Part shown: one piece after another, positions 25,761 to 37,800 of the stretch | Numbering within the stretch: the first letter of the stretch is position 1 | Layout of the letters: the number at the start of each line of letters is the position of its first letter | DNA from: Climacium dendroides | Taxonomy: Eukaryota; Streptophyta; Bryopsida; Hypnales; Climaciaceae | Reading direction: 5' to 3' | Assembly (NCBI GenBank): GCA_950106755.1 | Contig: OX467090.1 | Span: 11,655,489-11,719,488, forward strand | DNA: 64,000 bases | Program-made: the position numbers and the translations under genes | Notes under the pieces: generated by a model | What the model saw: the letters and a program-made list of their open reading frames with translations, nothing else | Databases searched by the model: none | Told to the model about the DNA's origin: nothing

Positions 25761-28729
25761 ATTTTTCTATTTTGAAATATAGTTTGAAAATAAGCAAGTA
25801 AGTAAGTACACTTTTAAAGTTTATAAATGGCAATATAAGAATTATGAACATTAAAATGCTAAATCAATTTTGCAAATCAATTATTTTAGAAATTTAAAAA
25901 ATATAGAAATACACAAATATTAGAAGATACACTTAATTATTTAAAATCAACTTGTATACAATTTAATCATCAAATGTTGCACTTTCTAAGTCATTTTTGT
26001 TTTTTTGTTAGTACATTATGAAAGACATAACATTATAATGGTTATTTGGATAGAATACTATTGAAACAATTTTGAATATAAAATGAAGTATCATAATCAT
26101 GATTTTAGTTACTTAATTAATATTAATCACTAAAAGGATGTGCAAATAATCAATGCATTTGTACAAAATAAGAAGAAATGAACTTATTGAGAATAATGAA
26201 ACTCATTGTGACAAAAATAAAATACCTTCAATCAATTGGTGAGAACATATATCTTAATTAGTAGAACTACCACCAATCAATTCTTCGTTTTCACTCATCT
26301 ACTTCAATAGATGCTTAGAGGAAGTGATTGGGTAACACACCACTTCAATTATCCAATGGTCTTTACTTATTGCAATGCTACCTTCTCATATCTACCCTTT
26401 TAAAAAACATTCTTTTTGCCTTCTGTATAATATTGCTTTAGTGTTTGCCAAATTTGCTAGTTGATTGAGATGTAGATCAAAAATTCTTGGAAATGCATCC
26501 AAATTATCACTACACTAATAATAAAATTTAGTACTATTACACTAATTGATTTGAAAATGTTATAAGTCTTAATTATTCTTGATGAGGATTTTCAACAAGG
26601 ATATAGATACCAATACTATTAAAAAGAAGGAGATCTCTATAAACATAGTTGTTAAAAACAATCTTCAACCTAAAAATAAAAGCTTGTAATATTTTTATAC
26701 TAATAAGTATGGTTAATACCAAATTTCATTACTAGTGTATTGTTAAACATCTACTCAAAACAAGGATGTATCTTTGAGTTTTCAAACACATTTAAAATGA
26801 TTCATCACATTTTGTTCTCAACATTTTGAGGCTATTTCAAGATGAAAAAGCTCAAAACCAAAACACATTTTCACTTGAAACCAACAACTTACAAAAACCT
26901 TATTGACATGGAAGTCGATCTTAGAAGGACACAATCCTAACATACAGGGGTCAAACCAAATATCATCAAATTTGAGATGAATAGGGGCATTATTTTGTGT
27001 CAATAGTTTTTTTAAAAGTCATTCATCAAGACACATTTAGCCTTGAATGTCCTTTCAAGGTTAATCCTTAACCACAAACTTGTCTAAGGGACTTAGTTTT
27101 AGAATCAAATTAACTTGAATTTCACATAGTTTTTGATTTTAAATGTCTTTAAGATTACATAAAAAAAATGTAGTTCCAATAATGTATTTTTTAATAATTG
27201 TTTATTAAAAATTAATTAATTATAATTTTTGTGACACTATAAATTAGTATCTTGACTAATTAAAATTACACCACTTTTAAACTTTTGTATTGATATTCTC
27301 TTAGAGTGAGCTCTAAAAGTACACCAATTACACCATAATATTTATCATTATCATTTTGAATTTTTCTAAAATTTTCATATTTTTTAGGTATTTTATAATT
27401 TATATGAATTTTATAAAGAGATTATTTTTAAATATTATATAAATTTATTTTTAATATTTTTAATAATAAAAAATAATGTTAAATTTTGGATATATATTAT
27501 TATATGAAAAAATAATGAAAATTTTCAAATGTATATTTTAATGTAGGAAATTAATGAAGTTTGATCAAATAGGAATATTAATGTTCTAAAACAAAAGTTG
27601 GAAAGTAAGTATCAAGCTTCCTCTGACTCCAAAATAGAGTCAAAAATTATTTCATTCCTTCTTCTAATGTATGTTCTCTATATGCTTGTAGTAATTAAAT
27701 GCATACTTTCCCTCAAATAATAAGTTTCTCTTAAACAACAAGAGTTTCTTTAAAAGTTCCCTCTCAATTGTCTGTGTCTAGTTGTAGTCTTCCAAACCAA
27801 GAGAGAGGTGTATTCAAATACTATAAAGATATCTATTTAGTATGAACCACACAAAATAGAATGAAGATTGTTGCTAATATAGCAAGAAAAGTGGATCATG
27901 AGGGAAGGACTTTTAGAATATTTCTATTAGAAGAAAAGTTGGTAAATGTGATCTTTGACTTCCATCAAGTTCTTGAATAGCTACATCAGTTCTTGAATAC
28001 TTTAGTAATTTCATTAAACCCTAACTGTTCAAGGCATGCATTATATTTTGGTGTTGACTAAGCTTTGAAGTTATATAAAATTTAAGATATGTTTGCACTT
28101 GGTGTTAGAGGTGTTGTTTGAAATGTGAATCTTGGTCTAAAATTAAGTCTAAATTTGTTCCTTGAGACCCTCAATAACAACACCTTTAACACCAAAAGAA
28201 AACTTATCTTTACCAAAGTATTATTGTGGGGAGTTTTTAAAAAAAATTGAATACCTTTCAAAGTCTATTTCAAGCATCAAAACCTAATTTTGAACAAAAT
28301 TATTTATGTTCTTTCTATCGAAGATTTTGTACAAGTATATCCATTGATATTCTTGATTTTTTAGTGTTTAAGGCTTGTAGAGATGAGCTTCAAATACACT
28401 AAATTTTGAGGGAAAAATCACATTAGAAGTTAATTTTAAAAAATCATTGAGTAAATTGTATGACATGTTTGACATGTAGTTTATATCCTGTAGCCTCATA
28501 TGTTTTTATAACATCACTTTTAAATTTGACAAGTGAAAAGTAGATTGAAAGACTTCAAATCACTTTCACAAATTTCACACCTTCTAGATTAAACATAATA
28601 CTCTTTCAATTCATAAATGATACTATTGTGGATTTTTTTCCTATGTGACTCACAACATGTCTAGTTTGAATTCATCCAATTAATTTTTTTTTAAATTGAT
28701 AAAACTTTTCAAAACTTGAATTTTTTGAT

Positions 28730-29540
28730 TAGTTTTGAGCAAACTCCAAGAAGCTTGGGCCTTAGGCATTTAGGGGGTAAGTTCCTAAACAACAAAGAAA
28801 ATCATAAAAGATTCAAAGTGAACCAACATTCTACTAAGGTTATGTAGTAGTCAATGCAAGGAACTAAAGATCATGGATACATCAAACCTCCATAATGATG
28901 TGAGAAAAACACAGCAAGGCATCTTTTGATCTAAATTTAGATTGCATGAATCCAAATTCTGATTTCTTAACCATGTAAAGATAGGTTGGTCACCATGAAA
29001 ATCATCCGATTTGGTACTGTGTGAATCATTTATATAAAAAAACAAAAACCACGAGCACTCATTGAAGGTCAAACTACTGTGCAAAACCTCCTCTTTTCAC
29101 ACAAAATTCCAAAAATGAACATTTGCAATTCTGTCTTCTATTCTTTGTCATCCATCACACTTAGTGTCCACAACAACATTACATGGTTAAACCCAAAACA
29201 CCCTAGAATGATGCACAAAAAGACCTACTTATCAACCACCTTTTTAGAATGATAAATGTACCATTCATCACAATACAAATTTCTTCTACAATTCTACCAT
29301 GGGAGTAGGGACGCCTACCAGATTCAATCGAGGTACAGACAGCAGGTTCAGCTCCCTGGCACCAGCCTCAATAATATATTACACCTATTCACCTATTTTG
29401 GCATTCACAACAATGGTGATGAACTCATTCTTGCTCCCTTCCTACCCAAGACTTCCTCTCAAAGTTTCATAAAACGCTGCCATTCGAGATTGTTCTTGTG
29501 GATTGCTGTCATTGACAAATGGTAGTGGCAAAGCTGTCAA
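28730..29540. other. Intergenic DNA downstream of the peptidase gene, nothing recognised
   Basis: Between the edge of repeat copy 1 and the 3' end of the peptidase gene I see only short, unsupported ORFs. The part nearest 29.5 kb is less AT-rich and may be 3' UTR. Confidence 0.4.
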
Positions 29541-29542
29541 AA

Positions 29543-31416
29543 CTATTTCTTACTTCCTTTCAGAAAATCCTTGCATAATTGTTGCCATGCCTTCTGATCT
29601 GCCCGCGCTCCGAGCAATGACTCTTTGGATAGCTTTATCTCCTCTTCCTGTGCACAACATCCGTAAACGAGGGGACTTAATACAAAGAGGGGAAAGAATT
29701 GCTCATCTTTCCATTTGGATGCGTCATTCCTATCATTATGTTTCAAAGCTAATGTGTATTTATCTTAACCCACATGGCCAAAAGTGCCAGCTTCTATAAA
29801 ACTTGAAACAAATTGTTTAAGAAGTCTCGAGGAAGGTAACAAACTGTATCAATAGAAAGCAGAAATCACACCCTGGCTGTATTTTTAACAACAGAAAGCA
29901 ATGAATTGAAAGCTGCGGTAATTGAGTACAAGTTTCCAAAGAGGACAATTTTCATTGTAAACTTGGGTTAAGTTAAGACAAGTCATATGTCAATCAATTA
30001 GAAAAAGAGAGGATGTGAAGCGTACTGTCATCATGGAAGCAAGTCGACCGTCAATGAGATCAAACACGACATCATCAAAGAATTCAGGATGGCCTTGTAT
30101 AGCCAGTGCGTGCTCTTCTAGTGCGAACATTTCGACTCCTGTTCGTTCCGAATGTGCCAAAAGCTCTGCCCCAGGGGGAATCTCCGAAACCTGGTAATTT
30201 TCACAATACCCAAATGGAAAAATCAAGCTTGAAATCAACTCAATAGATTTTGAAAACAAATTAGCATTAGCGTGGAACAAGTCTAATCTAAGGCCTTGCA
30301 ATATAAGGGATCTCTAAACCTCAACTGCTCAAATGAATGCTTCCACATCTATAGTAGATGAAATAAATCATTTACGAAGGGGAAAAAAAGGTATCAATGT
30401 AAAGAAGAAACCACGTCATCAAATTTTTTTCTGATGGAAAATTATTTTGTAAGTTATCAAAGTCGGCCATTACCCTCTAAATTGAAATTTCTGTTTTTAG
30501 TTTGGATTATTATGTCTATTACCTGGTCTCTATGCACTTCCAACACTTTCAGTATCGGCGGCATCCCAACTGCATAGGGCTTCGAGAAAAACGCATCCGT
30601 GAGGCAAATGTCCCTCAATCCCACCTCCCATCCTACCGATGCTCTTCCTGTCTTTCCTCCTAGAGCACGACTCAAAACCTGTCCTGCAAAACAAGCAATT
30701 TCCTTACACCACCAAGCACCCTTAAACAAATGATCCCCAAAATACTGATTGCGTTTGAGTCTTCGCAACTGTCTTTGCACTTCCTATTGTTTATATCAAA
30801 GAAGGAAAGAACAGTCAAGTCTCTAAAGGTAATAATCAAATTTCCTACAGGTTGCAAATTACAATGCTGGTGTTTATACAGTTCAAATAGACGACGAAGA
30901 AGAAGTCTCGACCAGCACAACTTTAAAAGTGATATTAAAACCGGGAATTCACGGGATGTCATCCATCCCAGTACAAACCCAAATACTAAATATGTCATAA
31001 ATGGACAAATAAATTAAAATTTAAAAAAATTTAACGGACAATTAAAAATACGACTTAAATTTCAAGGAGAGATACCTCACCTGGTGGCCAAAGCACACAC
31101 ATAGGGATTTCTTCTTCATCTCATGAAGCTGTTGAAGAATGCCGCACAGCTTTGCTATCCACTCCTCGTCCCCGTGCGCGTCGTGCCGACTCCCTGTGAC
31201 CACGAAGCCGTCATACTTGTGAAGCTCTTCTGGACTTGGAAACTGGCCTTCCACCACGTAATACTCGTCCCACTCTTCGCCTGGCTCGCTCAGCATCGTA
31301 ATGAACATGGGTCCATAGCCACCGTACTTCGCCACGCAATACTCTGGCGCATGACCTAATGGATTCAAATGGATCTCGCTGTTAGGCCTCAGCAACATCC
31401 GTTCAAATTCTATCAC
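29543..31416 (-). CDS. Class I glutamine amidotransferase-like gamma-glutamyl peptidase (GGP family), 4 exons
   Basis: Exons 31416-31081, 30678-30523, 30190-30026 and 29647-29543 are all phase 0 with GT-AG introns and encode 253 residues, the usual GGP length of about 250. The N-terminal part has KYGGYGPMF, then YDGFVVTGSRHDAHGDEEWI. Exon 1 ends in CVCFGHQ, whose second Cys is the expected nucleophile at the nucleophile elbow. Exon 3 has AIQGHPEFFDD, whose His and Glu complete the Cys-His-Glu triad. The last exon ends ARADQKAWQQLCKDFLKG before TAG. Family members are cytosolic enzymes that remove gamma-Glu from glutathione conjugates, for example in glucosinolate and camalexin synthesis; the substrate here is unknown. 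No glutaminase partner domain is present, as expected for stand-alone GGPs. A diverging ORF starts 650 bp upstream. Confidence 0.92.
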
Positions 31417-31419
31417 AGA

Positions 31420-32067
31420 TTGTACACTCTTAGAAGCAAATGAGGATATTCAGATCTCAACATACCGCTGTTAAAAAAAGTAAAGACGTTCAAAACTATG
31501 GACGACTAGAGGCAGATTGCACACTCTCCATTGCAAACAAGGGTTTTCAAACATAAAAACATACTATTATTAAAGAAGTCAAGATGTTTCCCCAGTGATG
31601 GCTAGAGGCAGATTTGCACACTCCCAAGCGCAGATAAGGGTTATCAAACCTCAACACAAATTAGGTAACACGGATTTAAACTCTCACACGGTTTGTACAA
31701 CCTAAAGTTCAAAGAATCGGATCATCGCAGAGCCTTCCAAAACAACCTAATACACGCACTAAACAAAATCTAGGTTTCTGCAACACAGGTTCATACTCTG
31801 AAAAATTGCACACTCCCAAACGTCACACAATTGAGCTTCAATTTCAGAAAATCCGATCATCACAGAGCGTCTTAAAACAAGAAGAATAACCTAATACACG
31901 CACTAACCAAAATCGAGGCTCTCAGCAACACAGATTCAAATTCTGCCACGAATTGCGCACTCTCAACCTCAAACGTCACATAATTGAGCTTCAATTTCGA
32001 ACGTTATCCAACAAAATCACACCTCGATCAATTTCAATTTCAAAACCTCACTTGACCTCGCTCGATC
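31420..32067. promoter_or_regulatory. Promoter region between divergent ORFs, with degenerate direct repeats
   Basis: About 650 bp separates the peptidase start from the plus-strand ORF at 32,068. It contains imperfect direct repeats: CTAATACACGCACTAA(A/C)CAAAATC appears twice about 143 bp apart, as does a GCGCACTC/CACACTC plus ACAATTGAGCTTCAATTTC block. A GCTAGAGGCAGATT(T)GCACACTC-type block is repeated further left. These may be promoter duplications. Confidence 0.45.
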
Positions 32068-32499
32068 ATGCAGTTTAGGGTTCAGGCTTCACCAGTGGTA
32101 AGCACAGCGAAACGACGAGTCTTCGCCAGTGGCTCCGCATCCAAACCCTTAGCAGTAGCCGGCGGAGTTTCGAAACCACTCCCCATCGCAGATCGACACC
32201 CAAATGCAACCCGAACTCCGTTGTATCCCCCACCTCGAGCTCTCCACCTGAAAAAATCTCCAGCGTCACGGCACTTTCCACTAAAAGTAGTACCTCCCAA
32301 ACAGCTTCCTGCACTCAAATTGGATGTAAAGCATCGCGGACCCAACAAATTGGTTGAAGAAGGAATCGAACGACGACACGATAATGCTGGAGGCAGTCCC
32401 AAATTGCTCAATCGGAACAGGCGTCGGCAAGCCATGCCTGCGGTACGAGATTTTGTAAATTCGAAATTCGAAATCCGGAATTTGGGAAATCTTGAGTGA
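32068..32499 (+). CDS. Hypothetical basic, proline-rich ORF, possibly a lone first exon
   Basis: I do not recognise this product. The frame has 143 codons and is markedly less AT-rich than its surroundings. It is basic and rich in Pro, Ala and Ser, with a Ser/Ala/Lys-rich start that could pass for an organelle-targeting peptide. A good donor, GCG|GTACGAG, lies at about 32,441 after RRRQAMPA, so this could be exon 1 of a gene whose remainder was lost or lies hidden in the following AT-rich, transposon-laden DNA. The opposite strand is also open over part of this stretch, so the frame alone is weak evidence. It may simply be host promoter-proximal DNA of the divergent peptidase gene. Confidence 0.3.
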   Translation: MQFRVQASPVVSTAKRRVFASGSASKPLAVAGGVSKPLPIADRHPNATRTPLYPPPRALHLKKSPASRHFPLKVVPPKQLPALKLDVKHRGPNKLVEEGIERRHDNAGGSPKLLNRNRRRQAMPAVRDFVNSKFEIRNLGNLE

Positions 32500-33530
32500 T
32501 TTTACATTGCTGTATAACGGTAAAATTGACTGAATTGGGTGCGGTATAGGGGCCGTTTCTGGACCGGGGAAGTGATTGTTGTTGCGAAATCGCAGGGACG
32601 GATGCTCAATTGCGTCGAGGCGGATCTGGGCGGTGATTCCGAGGCGTGCTGCTAGAAGCTGATACTGCTCAAAACTTTGGGGGCGTTTCAAACTACGTCC
32701 AAATTCTCAAAATCTGATTGGTGGAGAGTTGAAAATTGAGTTGAGGCTTCCCAAGTCTCAAGTTCCAAGTCCAACATCACTTCAAAACACCTAAGCTAAG
32801 GTTGAGGCACAATTAGTTGATCATTTAAGAAATTTTAGAGTAGTTCATGCACAGTACGAGGTGGTGGAGAATTTTTTATATGTAGGAAGATAAGATATAT
32901 GGGGATAGCAAAATTTTCAAAATTTTATTCCTAAAATTGAAATTACTATGAATTAGGGGGCAGACAATGTCTAGAATCTTCCAATTCTGATCATTCAAGA
33001 ATTACTTTGGTGCTCACTACTTCCTACTTTCTTGCTCACTACTTTGGGACATGTGTCATAACCTTATTGGTTCCAACCTTGAAAAGGACAAAAAAAATAG
33101 ACATTCCAAGCTTGAGTTCTAGCCTAAGGTTGGAAATAGTGCACCCTATATGTTGGATATTGGGCATGGTTGACACCTCAACCTTATTCCTTACATAGCA
33201 ATACTTTTGGATTTTTTAATTTTTTTTTAAACATACGAACTTCAAAGGCCACATCACAATTGATATGACACAACAACCAAGGAACTTGGCATAATAAGCT
33301 TGGGCATTATACACCTTGAATATCTCCATCAAGAATTAGCAAAGGAACAACCTCCCTTTTCATATGCCAACATGAAAAGCCTCCACATAAGTAATGTCAA
33401 CATGGGGAGGGGAGTTCCACTGCGAACCTCGTGGATTCCATCAAAAGTTCCTATCACTTGGCCATCATCTAAGGTAGTTTTAGGTCATTTAGGATTAAAC
33501 TTCGGGGAGTTTTGGTGTCACAAAAGTGGA
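32500..33530. other. Intergenic DNA, nothing recognised
   Basis: Host-like composition fades into AT-rich DNA. ORFs of 63 and 78 codons have no supporting features. Confidence 0.4.
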
Positions 33531-33744
33531 CACTAGAAGAAATCAGTGCTTTAGATGACAAACCCGGATTTTTTTGAACTAATTTTAGATGACATTTATG
33601 TTGACATCTAGTTTTTATGTTTTCATGATGTTACAGTGGATTTTATTGTTGACATAAAAACAACTAGATGTCAACATAAATGTCACCTAAAATTAGTTTC
33701 AAGAAATTTGGACTTATCACTTTAAATGTGGGTTTCTTCTAGTG
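33531..33744. mobile_element. 214-bp CACTA-type MITE with 3-bp target duplication
   Basis: The termini are CACTAGAAGAAA and TTTCTTCTAGTG, perfect inverses over 12 bp, and the inverted homology continues through most of the element (TGACATTTATGTTGACATCTAG and its complement lie inside). The flanks are GGA on both sides (33528-33530 and 33745-33747), the 3-bp duplication expected of the CACTA/EnSpm superfamily. It is noncoding, so its transposase would act in trans. Confidence 0.85.
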
Positions 33745-34251
33745 GGAACTTGGAAACAAAATTGGGTTTAACAAAAGTGAAGATTCAATTTGACCTCCAA
33801 GTTCCAACTATTGTTTTGAATATAAAATTAGGAAAAAAAACACTATCAATGTAAACCACCCTCATTGGTTGAAATTTTGTTGAAATTTGGCCAAAACAAA
33901 TTTTATGTTGTAAGTACTTAAAAATAAAGTTTTGATTTTTTGATTCAATCCTTGAACACTTAATAATTGCTATAGAATATTATACAAAAAAAAACAAGTT
34001 GGAATTTAGAGTTGGGACTCTGGCCTTCACACTATGAAGTCCCGAGTCTAATATTTGATATTTTTTTTACCATCTTCAAAATAATCAAAAGTTGGATTTT
34101 GGCTTTGAATTAGATCTTAGAAAGTTGGGACTTAGAGCATAGTGTGAAAAGTCCTTTGGTCTTCTTTTACTCCATTTTTTTTTATAAAAGATATTGATGA
34201 AAATTTGGACTATAGAAACGTTGAGCTTCATTAAACCGTAATTGAATCCTG

Positions 34252-34824
34252 GGGGGTGCACTACAAAGGAAGTTCATGGGTGAGGAGCGACCAAATTTTG
34301 GACCCCCTATATTATATCTTAAAATTTTATTTTTTTTCTAAAAAAAAATATATGAATAGATTTTCCTACTTTGAAAGTTTATGTTCTAAATTATTGGTAT
34401 TTTTTTATGTTAATAATAATTAGTTACAAATTTTAGAAGAAAAAAATTACACTATAAAGCTAAAAATAACTTTTCACACCCCTATATTATATAAGAAAAA
34501 AAATTTGAAAAATGAAAAAAAAATTCTATAAAATAGCTTTCTACTGAAAGTTTATTTTTGCTAAATATTGATACAATAGTCATCTTCATGCGATCTCTAT
34601 AAATATTTTAGTTGAAAAACATGCCATTTTAGTTTATTTTTCAATCTTTTCCAGACAATATATCACATGTTATTTAGGATTGAAATTTTTGGCAATAGAA
34701 ACCTATAGAGCTCAAAATTGTAGGTTGAAATTATAGTTTATTAGAAAGTAATTAGGAAAAGTAGAAATAGGTAGTTAGGGTTTGGTCGCTCCTCACCCAT
34801 GAACTTCCTTTGTAGTGCACCCCC
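34252..34824. mobile_element. 573-bp short TIR element with perfect 44-bp inverted repeats
   Basis: The two ends (34252-34295 and 34781-34824) are exact reverse complements over 44 bp, starting GGGGGTGCACTACAAAGG. The interior is AT-rich and noncoding. Perfect ends suggest recent activity. I see no clear target-site duplication; a TGAAT lies near each end but not at matching distances. An old copy lies at 6.17-6.72 kb. This one ends next to the left edge of repeat copy 2. Confidence 0.85.
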
Positions 34825-34839
34825 TGTGAATATAATAAG

Positions 34840-37800
34840 ACCTACTTTTTTGAAAATGATTTGATTTATGAACCTAGAGGTGCATTCTTTATTTCTAAAA
34901 TAATCTTGAAAGTCATTCATAAGTCACTTTTGGGCCTCAACATCTTTCTAGCATTAGTATGGCCTTTGTATTAATTCTTATTCTAGTTTGCGATTGAATT
35001 TTGATACAACTTGACACTTAGTACCATTTGAGGAACAAAATAAATTGACATTTGTTACTAATTTGGAGTTGTAATGGTCAAACCAAAACATTATTTTAGA
35101 CTAGTGACTTTCAAAGTTCATTTGAGTACATTATCAATAATTAACTTAAAGTCACCCAGAAATCAAAACAATAATATTTTGAAATGAATGCAATGCACCC
35201 ATAGATTCACAAAATGATATACTCAGAATAGTATCACTTATGAACTGAAAGAGTATAATGATTGATCAAGAGGGTGTTGAATTTGTGAAAGCGATTTGAA
35301 GTCTTTCAATCTACTCTTCACTTGTCAAATCCAAAAGAAAGGTTACAAAAACATATGAGGCTTAAAGGACTTAAAATGGATGACCACAATTCATTTGTAT
35401 CTCTTCAAAATTTACTCAATGTTTTTTTAAAATTAACTTCCAATGTGATTTCCTCATCTCTACAAGCCTTAAATACTAAAAAAATCAAGAATATCAATGA
35501 ATATGCTTGCACAAGATCTTCAATAGACAAAACATGAAATTTTTTGTTCAAAATTAGATTTTGGTGTTTGAAATAGACTTTGAAAAGTATTCGGTTTTAA
35601 AAAAAATATCCAAAGAAATAATACTTTGATAAGGTCTTATATAACTCCAAAGCTTAGTCAACACCAAAATATGATGCATCCCATGGATAATTAGGATTTA
35701 ATGAAACTATTAAAGTATTCAAGAACTAATGTAGCTATTCAAGAACTTGATGCAACTCAAAGATCACATTTACCAACTTTTCTTCTAATAGAAATATTCT
35801 AAAAGTCCTTCCCTCATGATCCACTTTTTTTGCTATGTTAGCAACAATCTTCATTCTATTTTGTGTGGTTCATACTGAATAGATATCTTTATAGTATTTG
35901 AATACACCTCTCTCTTGGTTTGGAGGACTACAACTAGACGCAGACAATTGAGAGGGAACTTTTAAAGAAACTCTTGTTGTTTAAAAAAACCTCATTATTT
36001 GAGGGAAAGTATGCATTTAATTACTACAAGCATGCAGAGAACATACATTAGAAGAGGGAATGAAATTATTTTTGGCTCTATTTTGGAGTCAGAGGGAGCT
36101 TGATACTCACTTTCCAACTTTGTTTTTTAAAAGATTAATCTACAAAGGACATTGCATATTCCTATTTATTTAAACTTCATTAATTTCCTACATTAAAACA
36201 TACATAACAAAATTTTAATTATTTATCATGTAGTGATATATATTCAGTATCTAATATTATTTTTTGTAATTAAAAGTATTAAAACTAAATTTATATGACA
36301 TTAAAAAGAACCTCTTTATAAAAATCATAATAATTATAAAATACCTAGAAAACATGTAAGTTTTAGCAAAAATGAAGATGATAGTAATAAATATTATACT
36401 ATAATTCGTGTACTCTTAGAGCTCACTCTAAGAGAATATTGATAGAAAAATTCAATAGTGGTGTAATTTTATAATTTCAAGATGTTAATTCAAAGTGTCA
36501 TAAAAATCATAATTTTAGGTGTTTTGAATTCTTCTTTTAATACATTACTGGAACAACATTTTTATTTAAGCTTAAAGACAACTAAAATCAAAAACTATGT
36601 GAAATTCAAGTTAATTTGATTCTAAAACTAAGTCCCTTAGACAAGTTTGTGGTTAAGGATTAACCTTGAAAGGACATTCAAGGCTAAATGTGTCTTGATG
36701 AATGACTTTTAAAAAACTACTAAAACAAAATAATATCCCTATTCATCTCAAATTTGATGATATTTGGTTTGACCCCTTTATGTTAAGGTTGTGTCCTTCT
36801 AAGATTAACTTCCATGTCAATAAGTTTTTGTAAGTTGTGGTTTTAAGTGAAAATGTGTTTTGGTTTTGAGCTTTTTCATCTTGAAATAGCCTTAAATGTT
36901 GAAACAAAATGTGATGAATCATTTTAAATGTGTTTGAAAACTCAAAGATACATTCTTGTTTTGAGTAGATGTTTATTAATACAATAGTAATGAAATTTGG
37001 TGTTAACCATACTTATTGGTATAAAAAATATTACAAGCTTTTATTTTTAAGTTGATGATTGTTTTTAACAACTATGTTTATAGAGATCTCCTTCTTTTAA
37101 TAGTATTGGTATCTATATCCTTGTTGAAAATCCTCATCAAGAGTAATTAAGACTTATAACATTTTCAAATCAATTAGTGTAACAATACTAAATTTTATTA
37201 TTAGTATAGTGATAATTTGAATGCATTTACAAGAATTTTTTGTCTAAATCTCAATCATTTACCAAATTTGGCCGACACTAAAGCAATATTGAATAGAAGG
37301 CAAAAATAATGTTTTCTAAAAGGGTAGATATGAGAAGGTAGCATTGCATAATTGAAGTGGTGTGTTACCCAATCACTTTCTCCAAGCATCTATTGAAGTA
37401 GATGAGTGAAAACTAAGAATCAATGAGTGGTAGTTTTACTAATTAAGATATATGTTCTCACCAATTGATTGAAGGTATTTTATTTTTGTCACAATGAGTT
37501 TCATTATTCTCAATAAGTTCATTTCTTCTTATTTTGTACAAATGCATTGATTATTTGTACATCCTTTTAGTGATTAATATTAATAAAGTAACTAAAATCA
37601 TGATTATGATACTTCATTTTATATTCAAAATTGTTTCGATAGTATTTTAACCAAATAACCACTATATTGTTATGTCTTTCATAATGTACTAACAAAAAAA
37701 CAAAAATGACTTAGAAAGTGCAGCATTTGATGATTAAATTGTATATAATTGGTTTTCAATAATTAATTGTATCTTCTAATATTTGTGTATTTCTATATTT

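Larger units (their letters stand above)
22180..28720 (-). mobile_element. Repeat family copy 1 (inverted relative to copies 2 and 3)
   Basis: Read on the minus strand, this segment follows copies 2 and 3 almost continuously: the block with CAAACTAGACAT (28.7 kb), the 144-codon ORF (25.76-25.32 kb), a hydrophobic ORF (24.7 kb), and the block with CACTAGTGCTCC (23.39 kb). It then follows copy 2 through the RING-finger ORF (22.88-22.52 kb) and ends with CTTTGTGTTGT near 22.18 kb. I see no TIRs, LTRs or known replicase, so the class is open. The stretch at 23.39 kb is the unoccupied version of the insertion site used by the 12.7-kb element in copy 3. Most of the rest is AT-rich and without supportable genes. 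Confidence 0.7.

Noticed and set aside
32281..32691. Minus-strand 136-codon ORF opposite the 32.07-kb ORF
   Set aside because: No conserved motif or splice-consistent partner was found, and it overlaps the better-supported, though still weak, plus-strand frame.
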